Assembly: GCA_019843655.1 (NCBI GenBank)
Contig: JACDQD010000006.1
Span: forward strand, 24,942,246-25,006,245
Source of the DNA: Lethocerus indicus
Lineage: Eukaryota; Arthropoda; Insecta; Hemiptera; Belostomatidae
Reading direction: 5' to 3'
DNA length: 64,000 nt
The notes below the pieces were generated by a model. That model had not been told where the DNA came from, ran no database searches, and was given only the letters and a program-made list of their open reading frames with translations. The translations under genes and the position numbers were made by a program. Of this stretch, positions 37,865-52,100 are shown one piece after another. Position 1 is the stretch's first letter. Every line of letters begins with the position of its first letter.

Positions 37865-38115
37865 GTGGGCATCGGAGCGTTATCACTGGAAATGTTGTGG
37901 GGATCTTCCCGGGTTCGAATATAACCATGAAATTCTGTAATGTAAGGCCCGGCCATCCTAGAACTTACTGATTTATGGTCCAATTGCGTGGGCATCGAAG
38001 TGTTATCGCTCGAAGGCACACTTTTCGATGAAGTGTACGCTCTTGAAAATGACCACAATTTCACAGAACAACGTCACTGTAATCCCTATGCACTCCTAGA
38101 ACACTCGTGGGACCA
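37865..38115 (-). repeat. Diverged two-unit tandem repeat, about 123 bp period
   Basis: GTGGGCATCG starts at 37865 and again at 37988, 123 bp apart. Each is followed by a GTTATC block ending in GAA. The ends of both units also share CCTAGAAC, then ACT and GG-CC blocks. On the minus strand one open frame passes through both units, giving SSDNAPMPT and SSDNTSMPT exactly 41 residues apart. The frame is only 90 codons, lacks an ATG and matches no family I know. It may be an old tandem duplication in non-coding DNA. Confidence 0.5.
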
Positions 38116-40276
38116 CCAAGCATCTCGTGGTGGATTATAGCATCGTGGGAAATTACATATAAGCGCCGAGAGATCAAACCGAGCTCCGGCCGACGGTATA
38201 TCTTAAAATGTTTACCGACTTATAGAACTGGTTTAAAGTGCTCAAAATGTGGGGATGAACCGTTTAATGAACGGGGTCCATCGGCCTCGAACACTTCGGC
38301 GTGGAATGCGCGTGGGATTGTCGTCACCGGAATAGCGGGTCCTCTCTCTCCCAGCATCCCCCCGGATAGCGCCGAGGTAATCGCGAGGCCATTAACCGAC
38401 CAATAATTAATCGTTTAATTGTGGTCGACGGACCTATTTGCGTTGAACGCCGGCAGTCTCCTTTCCCGTAGTCGGGGTTTAATTGGCAGAGGGGTCGCAA
38501 CCCTCTGCTCCGCCCCCCCCCATACTGCATCGGAAAGGGACAAATATCACTAACCCCCACCCCCTCTCAAAGTCCCCACATCCCATTTCGGTTTTGGGCC
38601 GATGTCCGTTTAATTGAATCGGAGCCGAAATTAAGTGTCCCCAAGAGCCACTTTATTTGTGAGCACAAATATTCGATAATTATGCGCTGTAATACGATTT
38701 AATATAGAACGCATTAAAAGTTTAATGGATTAACGGCCCGACTACAAAAGTGTAGATAGACCAGTCAATTGACCAGTATTTGCTGCCTCAATGGAAACAT
38801 TTTTTTACTTCATATTCATATTCACACACGTGTGTTCATTTATTTACTTAAGGTAAACCCGTTGTCACCATCATCCGGATACGTTCCCTTCAGTAATTCA
38901 GTCAGTAACCTACGTTGGTTAACGGTGACGTATCATGCTGCTGACAATAATGGTCATGGCTGAGGTTTAGCGTAGTACCAAATCAGTGAGCGGAAGAGTC
39001 ACAATATTTATTTATAAACAAATCATCTAATTCAACTACTTCCATAATCCTTGAATTTATTTACTGAAAAATTATTATTAATAATACAAATTATATTACA
39101 ATTCCTTACAGCATAAAGGCCGGGAATAAACAATAAAGCTCCTCTGTTTGCTAAAATATTAGCCGGGAAGCGGCGGGGGAACAAAGTGTCCGGTAAACTT
39201 CTGCACTGTGGACCTATAGTAGAATATTCTATTTCCCCAACGCGGAGTTAATATTTCATACTTGGGAAAAACTGTTGAAATGAAAGTTGGACGCAATAAA
39301 GAGAGGCAGAACTTCAGTTTCAATCCACGCTCTGTTTTCAGCCGGGCCATTTTCGAGTTGGCCCAGTGGCCCGAGAACGGCCGGTCTCCAGCATCGCTAT
39401 TAGATCCTTGAAAATGTGCTGTTTTCAGAAGAAATTGGTAGGTGTTAGCAATTCGGTATTTTCGAATATTTTAATTTCCTTCTGTTATATTCGTTGTGTA
39501 CACTGCTTCACAAACGGACAAGAGATTTTATCTTATAAGGTCAAAGCAGGAAGAATCCTCAAGCAGTATCCTCCGTTTTTATGGAGGATAATACTGTAAT
39601 GACTGGGGCTTTCTTGGCTCTTATTTGGATGTAGGAGTATCCCGCTGAGGCTAATGACGGAGACGAGATCTGAATGGGTCTGATTTGAGTCGCGTGCGGC
39701 TGAGGGAAAATTGACGCGGCGTACATTCGAAAAAATGTCGATTTTTCGCCTAAATTCGTCTGAACACGTTTGTGAGAATATCTGGTGCAAATCTTTCGAT
39801 TTTTTGAAAAATGTACCTCGGATACGTGGCAATCAGTATTTCATTGTATTCTAAGTGAAGAATAACTGTTATATGTGCCTGGCGTAGTTCCTTTAAAATA
39901 GTTAGAATGGCTTTGGTATGAAACTTTCGAATCTTTTTTCGACAAATAAAAGCCATTGAAGTCGTCCCGCCTCTACACCTGATTTCGTTTACCCTTTTTT
40001 TTTTTAAACTGGCCTCTTCTTTCTCTCCCATTCGACGGGGGCTGTCCTGAATGGGAGATTTGAACTGGGATGCAACCGGGAGTGTTCGAGGAAAGCGTAA
40101 CGGGAGCCCAATGGGGGGAGGGGGGGGGTCTGCACAATGATGCCCCCCCGTCCCCTTATCTGAAGGGCACATCCGCGATTCGCCGCCGGCCCCGACACAC
40201 TTCCACCTTCCTCCCTCCTCCTTAGTATGTGTCACCTGTCTGCAAATAACGGTACCACTCCTCGCGGGTCACACAC

Positions 40277-40299
40277 TTCTCTCTCTCTCTCTCTCTCTC
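40277..40299 (+). repeat. (CT)n microsatellite
   Basis: A pure CT dinucleotide run. Confidence 0.85.
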
Positions 40300-42750
40300 C
40301 CCAATTGTATCTTCACTACAGTCTGTAACCGTATCTTTTGATACGGCGAGTGTTTCGCTTCATTGCGCCCAGTAATTGAAGCCCCGAATCTTCTACTGTC
40401 CTATAATACTTCAGCTGAAATTCACTCTGGAATTTCACTGGATAGAAATCGGGTTTTATTTATACAAGGCTTTATAATGGCACTAGCAATAGCGGCATGC
40501 CTAGAAATATATTTGACTGCGTAGTACTCGACGATAAAGACATGAAGTATGGATTCCAAACGTTCCGTACAGACGCCTGAAAACGAGGTTGCCACGTGAT
40601 ATAAACGTCTAAAATCGATTTTTAACGCAAAATTCAAGTTAGAAGCTGGAGTTTCAACGCCAAAACTGGGTTAAAAAGGGGATTTTTAATGCTAAAAGCG
40701 GGTTTTAACATCATTTTTAACGGAAATATTGAAATTACATTTTTATACAATGAAACGGGAACATATACTTTAAGATTCCTTTTCCTTTTATTCACTGTCT
40801 TCAGCTGGCTCTGAACATCAATAAACGATACAACAATGAACTCGATTGCAAGCTCAATATTGATACCTTACCGGATATGGAGGTATATCCGCGGACAAAT
40901 ATATATTTGTCGCTGGGAGCATTGAATTTCTTTTTTTTTTACTCTCAGATTGGATGCGACTGACGGCATCGAAGTTGACAAAGGCGCAGACGAAGTTGGT
41001 TGCCGCCTTCGGTTTCCGAACCGTTGCTCCTATTGCGACGGCCCCGGACGATTTTGGCGCGCCGCCTAATAGGACCAAAATGAAAGGGAAGACTCCCGTT
41101 TTGGAGACGGGAATTTCGTGAAGTTTCCCCCAACTAGTTTACCCGTATTTAGAGCATGAAATATCGCCGACAATAGTTTTTTTTTCGCCCGGGCCCATTG
41201 TCAAGGACAATGCCCTCGTCCTCCTCCTCTTTAGGCAGGACGGAATCCTCATTTCTTTATGCCACCAATCTGACTTTCGTTTCGGTTTGTTTCTCTCGAT
41301 ATATCTCCTCCCCCCTCTGTGCCTCTACAGGCTGTAGAGAATCATTTCCATTCAGAGCTCGATGAAAGGCCTCCTTAAATATCGCTTGTTTTCTTTCTTA
41401 TTTTTCCCCGTTTCAATAAGACCGTAATGAACCTCCCTTTTTTACGTCCGTGTGGACCCAGTACACGGGTTGTCGAAGAAAGATAGACCCGCAGTAATAA
41501 AAAATACAAATTTATATTATATAATAATATAATTCCATATTACTTAATGCGTAAACATTATTCATCCATTTTTCCCAGCACATAGTGAGAATTAATTAAT
41601 TAATTCCCATTTTCTGGTGTTCAGTGGTCAACACGGACGCTTACATTTTCGAGTCCCCTCGAATCGGAGAAATTTCATTCCACGACGTTTCGAATATCGC
41701 GCAAGGTATATTGTTATTCGATGTCGTTATTTTAAAAGGTGGTTTACCATTTATTTATTTTTTTAAATTTACTAATCGTATAATATTTTTACCTCTTGAA
41801 AAATGGTACTGTACAATCAATTCGTAATGAAATTGTGGGAATATATAACATCTTTTGCTGCTCTTAACGAGTTGCATTTGGGCGCACTAAGTTGATTACA
41901 CGGCCGATTGGAGAGTTTGTACTTAATATAAAATTCCTAGGTAAATTCGTTAGTGTAACCGAAATTTTAATGATTGTTTGCCGATCCGAGGTCGGGGCGG
42001 GCGGCCGGCCCCCTGCCGAAAGCAATTGGTCCGGGCTTTAGTGCTTCAGGCGGGCGAACTCACGGCCCCCGTTTAATTCCCTTTAACGACGTCCGCCGCC
42101 TCCTCTATTTCTTCATTTAAAACTCGTAAAACCTCCCGCAGGAGCCTCGCCTCGCCTCGCGTGTACCCCAAACGGCCACGCGTTAATGAGCTAATTGGAC
42201 AATGAATATCAAGTTTTCATTGGGCTCGAGGGGGCCGTTGCCGGCGAACCGCCTTCGGTACCAACCCCCTTATTATAACATCCCCCCGATAATCCCGTAC
42301 GCACGTATCTCCTCCTTTCGGAATTAGTCCAGATATTAGCCAATTTATCTTATCCCGATTATCCTGCCGAATCCAATGTTTTTTTCGCGGTCCATGAATA
42401 ATAGACAAATTCTGAATTGTTTCAATAACAGTCTTTATAGAAAACACCGTTCCGAGCTTAGTTAATAGAGTTTACGCCTATTTTTCCAATCTTCGCTACG
42501 CGATCGTCAGTTAAATCGAGATTTAATTTTATAATATCCCGATAAACGTATCGACGGTCCGATTTTCACAGGGCGGTCGTCGCGGGTTGCACGAATTAGA
42601 AATTTCGAAAGAAAAAACCGAATTTCCGACCGGGATTTATACCCTCTAATTATGAAAAAAAGGCACGGGAGTTAACGCTTTTAGGTTTGGGGAGAGCCGG
42701 CTTTAACGCCAGACACGAGACGGGGGCGGTTCCGTATCAATAATTTATCA

Positions 42751-42784
42751 GTTGAATTTTCCGGGGAGTTGAATTTTCCGGAGG
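42751..42784 (+). repeat. 17-bp tandem duplication
   Basis: GTTGAATTTTCCGGGGA is followed directly by GTTGAATTTTCCGGAGG. The two units differ by two bases, so the duplication is recent or constrained. Confidence 0.75.
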
Positions 42785-45700
42785 GAAAAAACCTCCCCTA
42801 CTCACCCCTCCCCCGCGCCTCCGTTCGCGGTGATCCCCACTAAAAAACGGCTAGTCGCGATAACAGAACTTCACTCGAAAATTAAATGTATCGAAGCCGT
42901 TCGCCGATGATTTTCATTTAGCTCGGAGATGAAATGACTAATTCAGAAGAAGTGACTAATTCCACGCTCTTCAAGACATAGTTGTATCAGACTGAAGAAG
43001 TTGTATTTACTGAAGATTGGAGAAAGCATAGACCGCTCTACAATAAGAACAAATGGCAAACCAGAATTTCGCATGAATTATGTTATTCCTGACACCGGTG
43101 GACCACTTAACAGTTATCATAAATCAAAAATCAATGCATATTACGTTCAATTTTACACTTCCGATTACAGGCGGCTATAAATTGTGTAATTTGTTACGTT
43201 ATGAGTTTCTTACCCCTCGATTTTATGTAATATCGCCACTCAACTGTAACGATCGTCCATTAGTTTCCGCGTGTTTTTTATAATACGCTTCACGCTATTT
43301 TATATCGTGCATTGTTCCGTTTTCCAATTGACCTAAAATAGTGATTTGTTTACACTGCTTTTTAGTATTACGAAGTAATACAGGATACGGTCGCAATTTC
43401 ATTTCAAAAGGTTTTTGCTGACCGAGAGTGCTTCAATCGCGAACTTCCTCAGCGGACGATTTTCATTAGGAATTTACCTTTGTCGTTTTTTTCCAGCGCC
43501 GGCGGTAATGTGAATGACTCCGATGAAGTTCTTCGGCCGGTTTTGTAAAGCACCTCGTATCGTGGGCCTCCTGAATGCACTCCGAGTCTCATTAAGTTGG
43601 ACGTGGAAAAATTTTCTTTCGCGTTCGCCACTGAACACACCTTCCTTCCTCGTTAGCCGGTGTAGTTCACCCAGGGGATGAATGAACGGCGTCACTCGGC
43701 GCCGAAATCCCGATGAATATTGCGAACTCGGTGAATATTGGTACATATTTTTTTATCAACTCGTCCCAGAGATCTTTTAGACGCGGTGGTCCGGACGCCG
43801 GAACCACGGTCGGCTGATTGCCATCATTAAGGCGTTGCACCCGGCCGGCGAGCTGTATGCGTTATTTCCTCTTAATTAAATATAGCTAACAAAATGTTGC
43901 CAGCCTCGCGAAACTTAGAAAGTCTGGTTCAGTCACTGTTATTATAATTACAACGGAAAATTTGAACGTTATTGAATAAGTTTTTATCCCAGATTGGCCG
44001 GATACTACACAATAGTAAGTTACTTCAAAGAGATAATTAATCCTTTAGTTTGATATAGAAAATTCTATTCAAATAACATTTTTTCCGTGTACATTATTTT
44101 TAATATTGTTTCAACATAGTTTCTTGTTTCTGGCCAATCATTCTGGAATTATAATATAATCATCATGATATAAAATAGTAATTTGAATGCCATTTACTGC
44201 CTACATTGTATTAATTGAGAGAGAATAATGAATTGGTAAATTTAATTCAAATTTCCGTATTAAATATTCAGAATGTTATGGCAGCCTTTATTGAAAGTAG
44301 CCGTCGCGTGATGTATGCATTAAAAGCCAGTAAATTTGATTGAATAAGTTGAATATTTTCGAATAGCCGATAATGGTTTTCACAAGAATTCATTCCACAT
44401 TCGAGTGACATTTTTAATTGTTGTATTTTTTTAAAATATATACCAACTTTATACCTCAGATCCTGATTTAGATTCGCGTATTATATATTTCTGTTATGCG
44501 GTCGGGCTAGTGGCGTTTTGACTTCCATCGCAATTACCGAACGCGTTCGGTCATGAAACTGCGAAGTTTCTGATTCGGTTTTCGGTCGAAACTTGGTTTT
44601 CGACCCGAGCCCCCCATTTGCATGTTGGACACGAATTATAACTTCGTGAAATAGAGCCCCTGCCCTGCAGGAATATCCCGTACAAACTGGATATTCCCAA
44701 CTGGGGAAATTGCGTGGTATCCGTTTCGGTGACTCAGGCCCTCCTTTGTGCAGATAATCCTTTACTTCTTGTTGGCGTTGTACTTCCCACACGTTGTGTT
44801 TCTTGGACCGGTTTGGACTCGGACAATAAGTTATTGCAAGTCCTGCTCGAGTCGCGTCGATAGAAGGAAACCTCTAATACCCGGCGTATTATTATATAAT
44901 TAAGCCCTATTTACATGAGGTTAATTTATTATTCTTATTATACAGTTTTATAGTTTCGGAGTCATCATTTGATTCTTGATTTATTCTTCAAATTACAGAG
45001 AGTTGCATTGTGCCATATAAAAATAAACAGTACAACCCACAACTTAATCCAACAATAAAACAGTGTTCAACAAGCGCGTTGTTTTTCTGTGTGCCCTTAA
45101 CATTTTGTTCTCGGCCGACAGTACCTTTCTTACATCATTCTCAGCCGGTGTTAAGTAATGGGTCCCAATTAAAGCTGTCCGCCCGGACCGGGTTCTGTAA
45201 GGAGAAAGAAGCTCCTTATCGTAATGGGACGGATATGGGAGGTCGTTAGAGTTGGAGTATTTCAGTTGCCTCAGATAACATTAATGCGTTTGTGACTCTC
45301 TGGTATACCAGATGGCCGGAGGGAAAAGGATTAGTAACAATATTGTTTTTATTTAAGGAGACAACTATTGAATGTATTAATGTATATATTCTGCCATATT
45401 TGTAGATAGTACGACACGGTATAGAGAGACTCCAACTCCCATGCGCTTCAGGTATTGCGCCACTTAGATATATGCATGTATCTTATCAGTGCATGCGGAT
45501 GTAACCCCACTTCAATTGAGTACTCTAATGGCCGTTGCAGTGAGCACCTATAAACCTCGGTTCAGTCACGGGCGTATTATAGCCAGATGTTTTGCCACAT
45601 CTGGATTAGTGCAGGGGCTCTTCGGTAGTGCCCCCGTCTGAGAACTGAATAGCGCGCGTCAAAATAATCCCCGGGTACAAAAAATGCGGTCGACCTCCTC

Positions 45701-47550
45701 CGCCGGTCTTGTGTGACACGTGCGGCCCGGCAACACGAGTCCGACCCCCCCCAACTTCTTTGCTCGTAATGAGGACCGGAGATCCAGACGGCCCCCGAGG
45801 AAGGGTTGGCTTTACGACGCAGGTATAATAGAAAAGGGTGTATTGGGTGTCGGCCTCGCAGGTACACGGGTTCAGCGCTATGGTTTTTATTGTCGGGGGC
45901 CTGCCAGGTACCCCGGCTGGCTGGAGCGGCGGGGGGGTACCGACCGGTTTATCCACTACCTGTTGTGAAAACGTCCGGCGGCCCCTCTCAGCCACCTGAG
46001 CGCATTAGACTTTTTTCCTCCCGACCCGGGTTTGAAACAATACCCTTTTTTCAGGGACACTCCCACTGTCTCATCCGTCCACTCCGGGACTGTCCCCGGA
46101 CTACGACTCGTACGGCTTGTGAAAATGTGTTACCTTATATATTGATCCGTGAGAAGGAATCCCCGTAGTCTACTGCCGGGCAAATAAATACAACGAAGCA
46201 GGAAGAACGCCACCTTCGAATAAAGAAGCCTTTATATGTATGTAGAATATTGAGGATCGGCGCTCAAGAATACGAAAGAAAATTGCGTTATTCTCACCCT
46301 CGGTTCAATCCGATTTATAGTGGAGGAGGGTTTGTATGCTGTGCCTAAATTTAAATTCAGAAAAAATATTGATTTTCCGTTCACTTTTAGATAATAAATA
46401 GAAATAAAAGTAACAAAACGCAATGTCGGGGGTCATTGGCAAGAAGTTCCGAACCGAATATTCCCCGTTCGTGCGAACTGTTTCCAGTAACATTCCATTA
46501 TTCCCACGAGTGGTATAACAGTAACGAGCTAATGAGCACTTGATATACTCGCAGGAGCGGGCGTAGTGACAGTTATTTCTAACACACTGTTCGGTTTCCT
46601 TCAGTTAATCTTCCAGGTGGCCTTTGTTCGCTCCGAATAAAAAAACTTTAGCCGGTTTTGAAAAGTTGAAAATCCTCCCGGCGTGAATTTCCTCTTTTTT
46701 CCCCCCGGTGACGCCACGGGGAAACTTAGAGAATATTTTATGAACAGGAAATAAGACAAAGTTTCCTTGTCCCTGACTGAGCGTCGCACTGTTCCTTAGC
46801 GCTCTGCTGGCAATTTATCGTATGATAAACGCGCGGTAACGGACACTGTATTGTAAAATAATCAACATATCAATATCCCAAAGTATACCAAGTCCTATCT
46901 ATTTATCAATATATAAACTGTAGAATTTGGAGAATCACATTTAACAGGCATTGTTAACATTAAACATTTACGGGGCATGGTTAGACTCGCTACAAGGGTA
47001 ACGTAACAAACGTTAGGATATATACTTTATGTATATTTACATCCTTTTTTGTCCGTGTGCCTTTTCATGTAGTGTCGGAACAGAAAAATATGAAATATTT
47101 TTGTATCCTTGCACGTATACTTTATAGACGACAAACTTGTCCAATCCAGCGACAATAGCTGGCGGGGATATTTTTATGTAAGTGCAGTATGTATTGTTTC
47201 TCGTTCTTGGTTCTTTAGTTCGACCGTGGTCTATATCACTATTTTTCTGAATGCAAATCACGATTACGAAAGTCGCACGATGTTCACGAAATGCCCAGTG
47301 TCCAGCTGGCTCAGGCGCGAACGTCCATAAACGTCAGCTCGACTGCACCGCAATTCATTAACCTTTCTATTTTTTTTTTTAATTCAGACTGGGTCCCACG
47401 TTCATTGGGTAAAAATGGGAAAGCTCGTGAGTTGGAAAACGTAGCCAGGGGACCGTGGTTCCTTCAGCCGGCAGGAAGCGGGCTTTTTTAACGCTTCCTC
47501 CGCGGTCCCTCACCCTTCACCTCCCGCTCTTTGTTGGTTTGGCAACACCT

Positions 47551-47570
47551 CCCCCCCCCCCCCCCCCCCC
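47551..47570 (+). repeat. Homopolymer run of 20 C
   Basis: Uninterrupted C20. The length is subject to sequencing and assembly error. Confidence 0.9.
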
Positions 47571-49102
47571 AATCATCCTGCTGGAAAACACAATATCTTG
47601 ATATTGCCAAAGAGTGCCTCTTCACTCCCCGAACGGGGATAATCGGGCGACCTTATCGGCGGCGTCTTTGTTGAACGCGCCTTTATACACTCCGTATAGG
47701 GGATATAAAACGCTCGAAGTAGGCTAGCACCTAATTCGCGAGATATTACGCGTGAAAGCATGTTCTGTGCTCAGTAATGAAGTAAAATTATTGGGTCATT
47801 AAAGCCTAACAAGCAAGGCGGGGCAAGTATGTGGCCAACCGTACCGCAAATACATCAGACATATTAATTATAACTTAATAATAATTAATAAAAGATAAAA
47901 TTGGAACCTTCCAAAGTAAAAAACCTAGGAATTTTTCAAAATCCCTTTAATAAGTAGTACATTGTCTTTATATTTGTTAGTGGTTAAGAAATGCCTGTCT
48001 CTCCCAGGTGGAAACGGCGAAGGGAAATTACGGAATAGTTTTCCTCGAGAAGTCATCCATCTTTCCGCCTCCGGTTTGGGTATTGAATTATCCCCCTTCG
48101 GTCCGATATAAAAAAAAGGGTTCCTCCAGAAAATTTGCGTTTTATGTTTCACTCCGAGAGGAATTCTGAGATTGATTTCAACCCCCAACCTCCACCGCCC
48201 CCGCAGCGTTAGTGTTGAGGACGAACGTCAAGATTTTAGGAAATAATATTTTATTTTAGGAATTCCTTTGGAATTGAAGGGGCAGAGCGCCCCCCACTCT
48301 CTCGAACGCTTAATAAAAAAATGTGTAAATTCGCGATTCCGGCCTTTTAATAATTTCCTATTAAAATTTCGAATACCTTTTCTGTCCCAGTTTCGACGAA
48401 ATGTAACGAGAAGCTTCTTCTTAATAAACTGCCGTGAGGAATTCTAATTTTGGGCACGGTCCAGATCACTTTGCGTCTCGTCGTTTCTGGGCAATATTCG
48501 GGCCGCCGTCGAGTCCCAATTTCGAGTTCCCTTCCCGTCCATTCATTATTAATATTGTTCCCTGATCAACCATTGATTGAGCGTTGAAATATTAATATCG
48601 TCCGGACCGGACCGGTTTCGGATTTTCCCCTCGTCATTGGATTCCTAAACTGATTTGTCTCTATATGACGACGGTGAAAAAACTAGACCACGACGAACAG
48701 AAAGAATCGCCAGTTCGAATAAGTCAAATACGAATTCGTAGAATATTGATTAGTCGAAGGAAAATAATGTCACGGCGACCTTCGTCTCGAGCCTCAGCAT
48801 ATGGTTGACTGCGCGCACTGGTATCCGGAAAATGCGTCCGCTTAAATTCAAGATTTTCTCTGTTCACGATGTACTGTAGTATTTCGGGAATTTAATAATG
48901 CCCGAAGATGAATAAACTTTAATGAGGAATGATAAATCGAACAATGCGCACGGTCCTACCACAACTTCGCCGACGCATTTTTGTAGACCTTATGAATAAA
49001 TAGGTTAATGAAGCTAATTTTTAAAACCAAGAATAATCGACTTTTTTAATAAGCCTGTATTAAATGTAAACACCTTTAGAGTAGTATTTTTTATTTTTAT
49101 TT

Positions 49103-49132
49103 CTAATGTACATTATTTGTTTTCAGGTAAGG
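49103..49132 (+). other. Candidate recursive splice (ratchet) site
   Basis: TTTTCAG (AG at 49125-49126) is joined directly to GTAAGG (GT at 49127-49128), so an acceptor and a donor abut with no exon between. Upstream is a T-rich tract (49088-49124) and a branch-point-like CTAAT at 49103-49107, about 20 nt from the AG. This is the architecture of the zero-length exons known from very long insect introns, where the intron is removed in steps. The site lies 25.8 kb downstream of the donor at 23299, on the same strand. A second, weaker donor-like GTAATA at 49167 could define a 40-nt recursive-splice exon. It was the best CAG/GTAAG junction with a T-rich tract that I found on the + strand. Confidence 0.6.
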
Positions 49133-52100
49133 ACCCTGCACATTTTCCCACCATATCTACGCAGAGGTAATATACACATTAGGGTCTTTTATTTAAGGTG
49201 AAATTCTTTGTACAGTGTAGGCACACAGTATACACACAATTGTGCGTTTATTATAAGAATTCACTCAATGCCAGAGGGTGACAACAAGGCCGAAAAACAG
49301 TTGGACCCCAAAACGCACGTCATCTGTTTGATTGGCCCGGACTTTGGGTTTTGATCACCGATTAACATATAACGGGGGTGTGGGAGGGTAAAAAAAACGT
49401 CAGTCTGATAATAACTGGACCTTTTTATTTGTTTTTTTTCCCCGTTTTTTGTTGTTGTCAAACGAGCGACGCTGAGTTTACTTTGGGGGAAGGGGGGGAA
49501 GAAAAGGGGAATTTAATGAGAGCGGGGATCAGAAAACGACGGGTCCTAAACGACCCTTGTTCGTAAATGGGGTCCGAGAACCGGGGGGTGGGTGCAGGGG
49601 GTTTATATTTTGATATACATTACGATTTCAACAGAAAGGAACTGAAAGAATCGGTTTGTGTCGGTACCCAGTATCGGGGAGCTTCGACGAATAATTAGAT
49701 GCTTTTTAATTACCATTGAGATTACCGCTCGAATGATTTTGGGGATAACAATTTCAGATTTCCTATTGAATGTAGAAATGAATTTCTACGAAAAAATACA
49801 TTTTCGATAGTTTCTTACGTAAGTTTCGTCCGAACGTTGCGTTGTCCAATTAGGCCGAAATTGGAGCCAAATACTGAGGAAAGACAATCGTTATTGCGTA
49901 ATTGATTGTTGGCATAATTTCGTTATGCGATAACGAGTTTTGAATCACGAGAGATGATTCGTAAGTCGACTGTCAGGGCAAATTAGTGTCCCGAGTTTTT
50001 TTTTTTATTGGACGACTCTCTCTTGAAATTAAGCCCGACTCTGATTGAGTACGGGGGCGCTTCGGCAAAACGCCCCTTCTTCGCACGACGGAGGGACTTC
50101 GCGAGCGGGCTTCGTGGGTAACCGAAACCACTTTGACCGAGTACTAAGTTTCCTTTTCTCCGATAAGAAACTTGTCTGTATTCCCGGGGCGGAATCGCCA
50201 TCGCTTCCTGCGTCGTGGAAGGAAACGGTGTATTTTGTATTCAACCGGTATGGTGAAAGTTCCGGGGAATGTTTTTTTCTCCAGTTTATACGGTTGTTGC
50301 CGGATAGGTGGGCCGAGAACATTCTCTGTGGAACATATTATTCAATGTTGTATTTGGAGCTCCATCTGAGCCCCGTTGCGTAATGCCCGCAGGACCGGTC
50401 CTACTGCAGGCCTCAGCCTTGGCTCGGGCCCGTTTCTTTTCCTGGCTCTCCTTATTCAATTGAGACAAAAAGGCTAATTGCAGGGCTCGGTTTCTGCAGA
50501 CGTCGGTTTTTTTTCCTCTCGAATTCGTTTGTCTATTTTTGTGCAGTCGTACCCGGCCGTTTCTGGTTCGGGCGGATCCGATAAAGCCGGTCCGAAGGGG
50601 CACGCGAGGAATCGCGTTCACTGTTGCGTGCAACTTGCAGCTGGGCTGTCCCCAATTTAAATACGCACTCTACAGTGAATTCACCACAAAAGCATGGGCA
50701 AATAAAAATACCAATTCCTCTATCCAGTCCGAAGGGAATTCGATGGTGGATACCGGAGGAATTCGCGTAATTCCTCCATACCACATAATGTCATATCACA
50801 CGGAGAGCATATTTTATGCACTATTTTCCCTTTTTTATATCTCGTTCTTAATCTCGAATGTATTAATAAATAATATTTTTTAAAATTATATTTTCAAGTA
50901 TCTGCCGTAGAATTTCAATGGTGGAACGAAACATCCATACGCAGCTCTGTTTTCGCAATTCAATTACTCATTTTTGTTTAGATAACACATTAATATATGA
51001 AATACCGAGTGAATAATTTAATTATTTGTATTATTATTGAACCGAGTAATGGAACCGGGCTGGACGGTGGAGGGGAAATTCAGTTTTCTGCTGGCGGAGG
51101 CTGAGCGCGACTTCCTCCCCCGCGTCGAACGGAATTGAAAACTATGACTCGTTCTCGGTACGAGGGCTGAATACATTACCATCTTATTTATCCCCCGGGC
51201 CGTGTATCACGGCGTCCCGGAGGGGATGATTGAATGCGGCGGCCCTTTATTTCGGAGTTTGAATATAAACAGGGGCCGCCCGCCCTGAAAATCAGAGGCC
51301 GCGGGCCGAATTTCCCAGCGGAAGGGCCCCCATTAGCGCGTCTTAGCCGACGCCGGGTTGGCAGTAATCGACTCTCGGGACCGAACGCGGCGAGGATCGT
51401 TAATAATAAAGTGTAATCCGCTACGATATAATAGCGCCAAGTTATATATCTGTGCATATTCCTCCTTGCCCCTTCGACGTCGCCTTGCCCGAACATAATC
51501 GGCTTTTCTCCTAGCCCGGGGTGTGTAAACACCTTACGATTTTACATCCTACCGAGACACCTCCCGGCTAATCTGTGGCGACAGATGGTGAAAAGATTCC
51601 GAGCTCCGCCAAACCGTTGTCATAAATTCACCCAATATTCGTTGTCGATTGTTGGGCGCAGAGAAGCGAAGCTTTTCTCAGTTGCAGTTTCCCTTTGGCC
51701 GGGCCCGGGCTAATTACCCTGGGGCCTCAGTGGCCGGCCTCCCAAAAACGCGAACCAATCTCTTCTGGCCTCCACCAGCCGCCCCCCCCCCGTCACTACC
51801 TTTTCCTTTCTTTCTTCTTTCCGGCAATCCGCCCGTTTGGCCGGCCGAGACAGAGAGGAAAGAGGTACACTGGGGATTTGACAATTACCCGGATAGGGGC
51901 CCCGGAGAGGCCCTCCTCTCGTTAAAGGACGGGGCTTACTGTTTTCATTTAGTTGAAGGCCCCTGCTCCCTCCTGCCGGATAAAAGCGCCAGCACCATTT
52001 CCGTTACCCCTGCGACGGAACGGTCCTGCCAGTTTGGGGCCAGTGTGTTACCAGCAGTGCCACTGCCTGGGGCTGAATCTGTCCCGTTAACGCATTTAAT

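Larger units (their letters stand above)
28670..49100. other. Intronic stretch without supported exons
   Basis: About 20 kb carry no recognisable coding exon on either strand. Identifiable contents are (AG)n at 32608-32626, a pyrimidine tract at 35009-35083, a diverged tandem repeat at 37865-38115, (CT)n at 40277-40299, a 17-bp tandem pair at 42751-42784 and a C20 run at 47551-47570. GC-rich patches near 45570-46170 give several overlapping chance frames. Confidence 0.5.

Noticed and set aside
39750..40235. 161-codon minus-strand frame
   Set aside because: It is driven by GC-rich and poly-C/poly-T runs and overlaps other frames. No motif or splice support.
48600..48640. GGACCGGTTTCGG word resembling the foldback core
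   Set aside because: Only about 10-12 bp match, and the CCATC/TCAGTAG continuation is missing.
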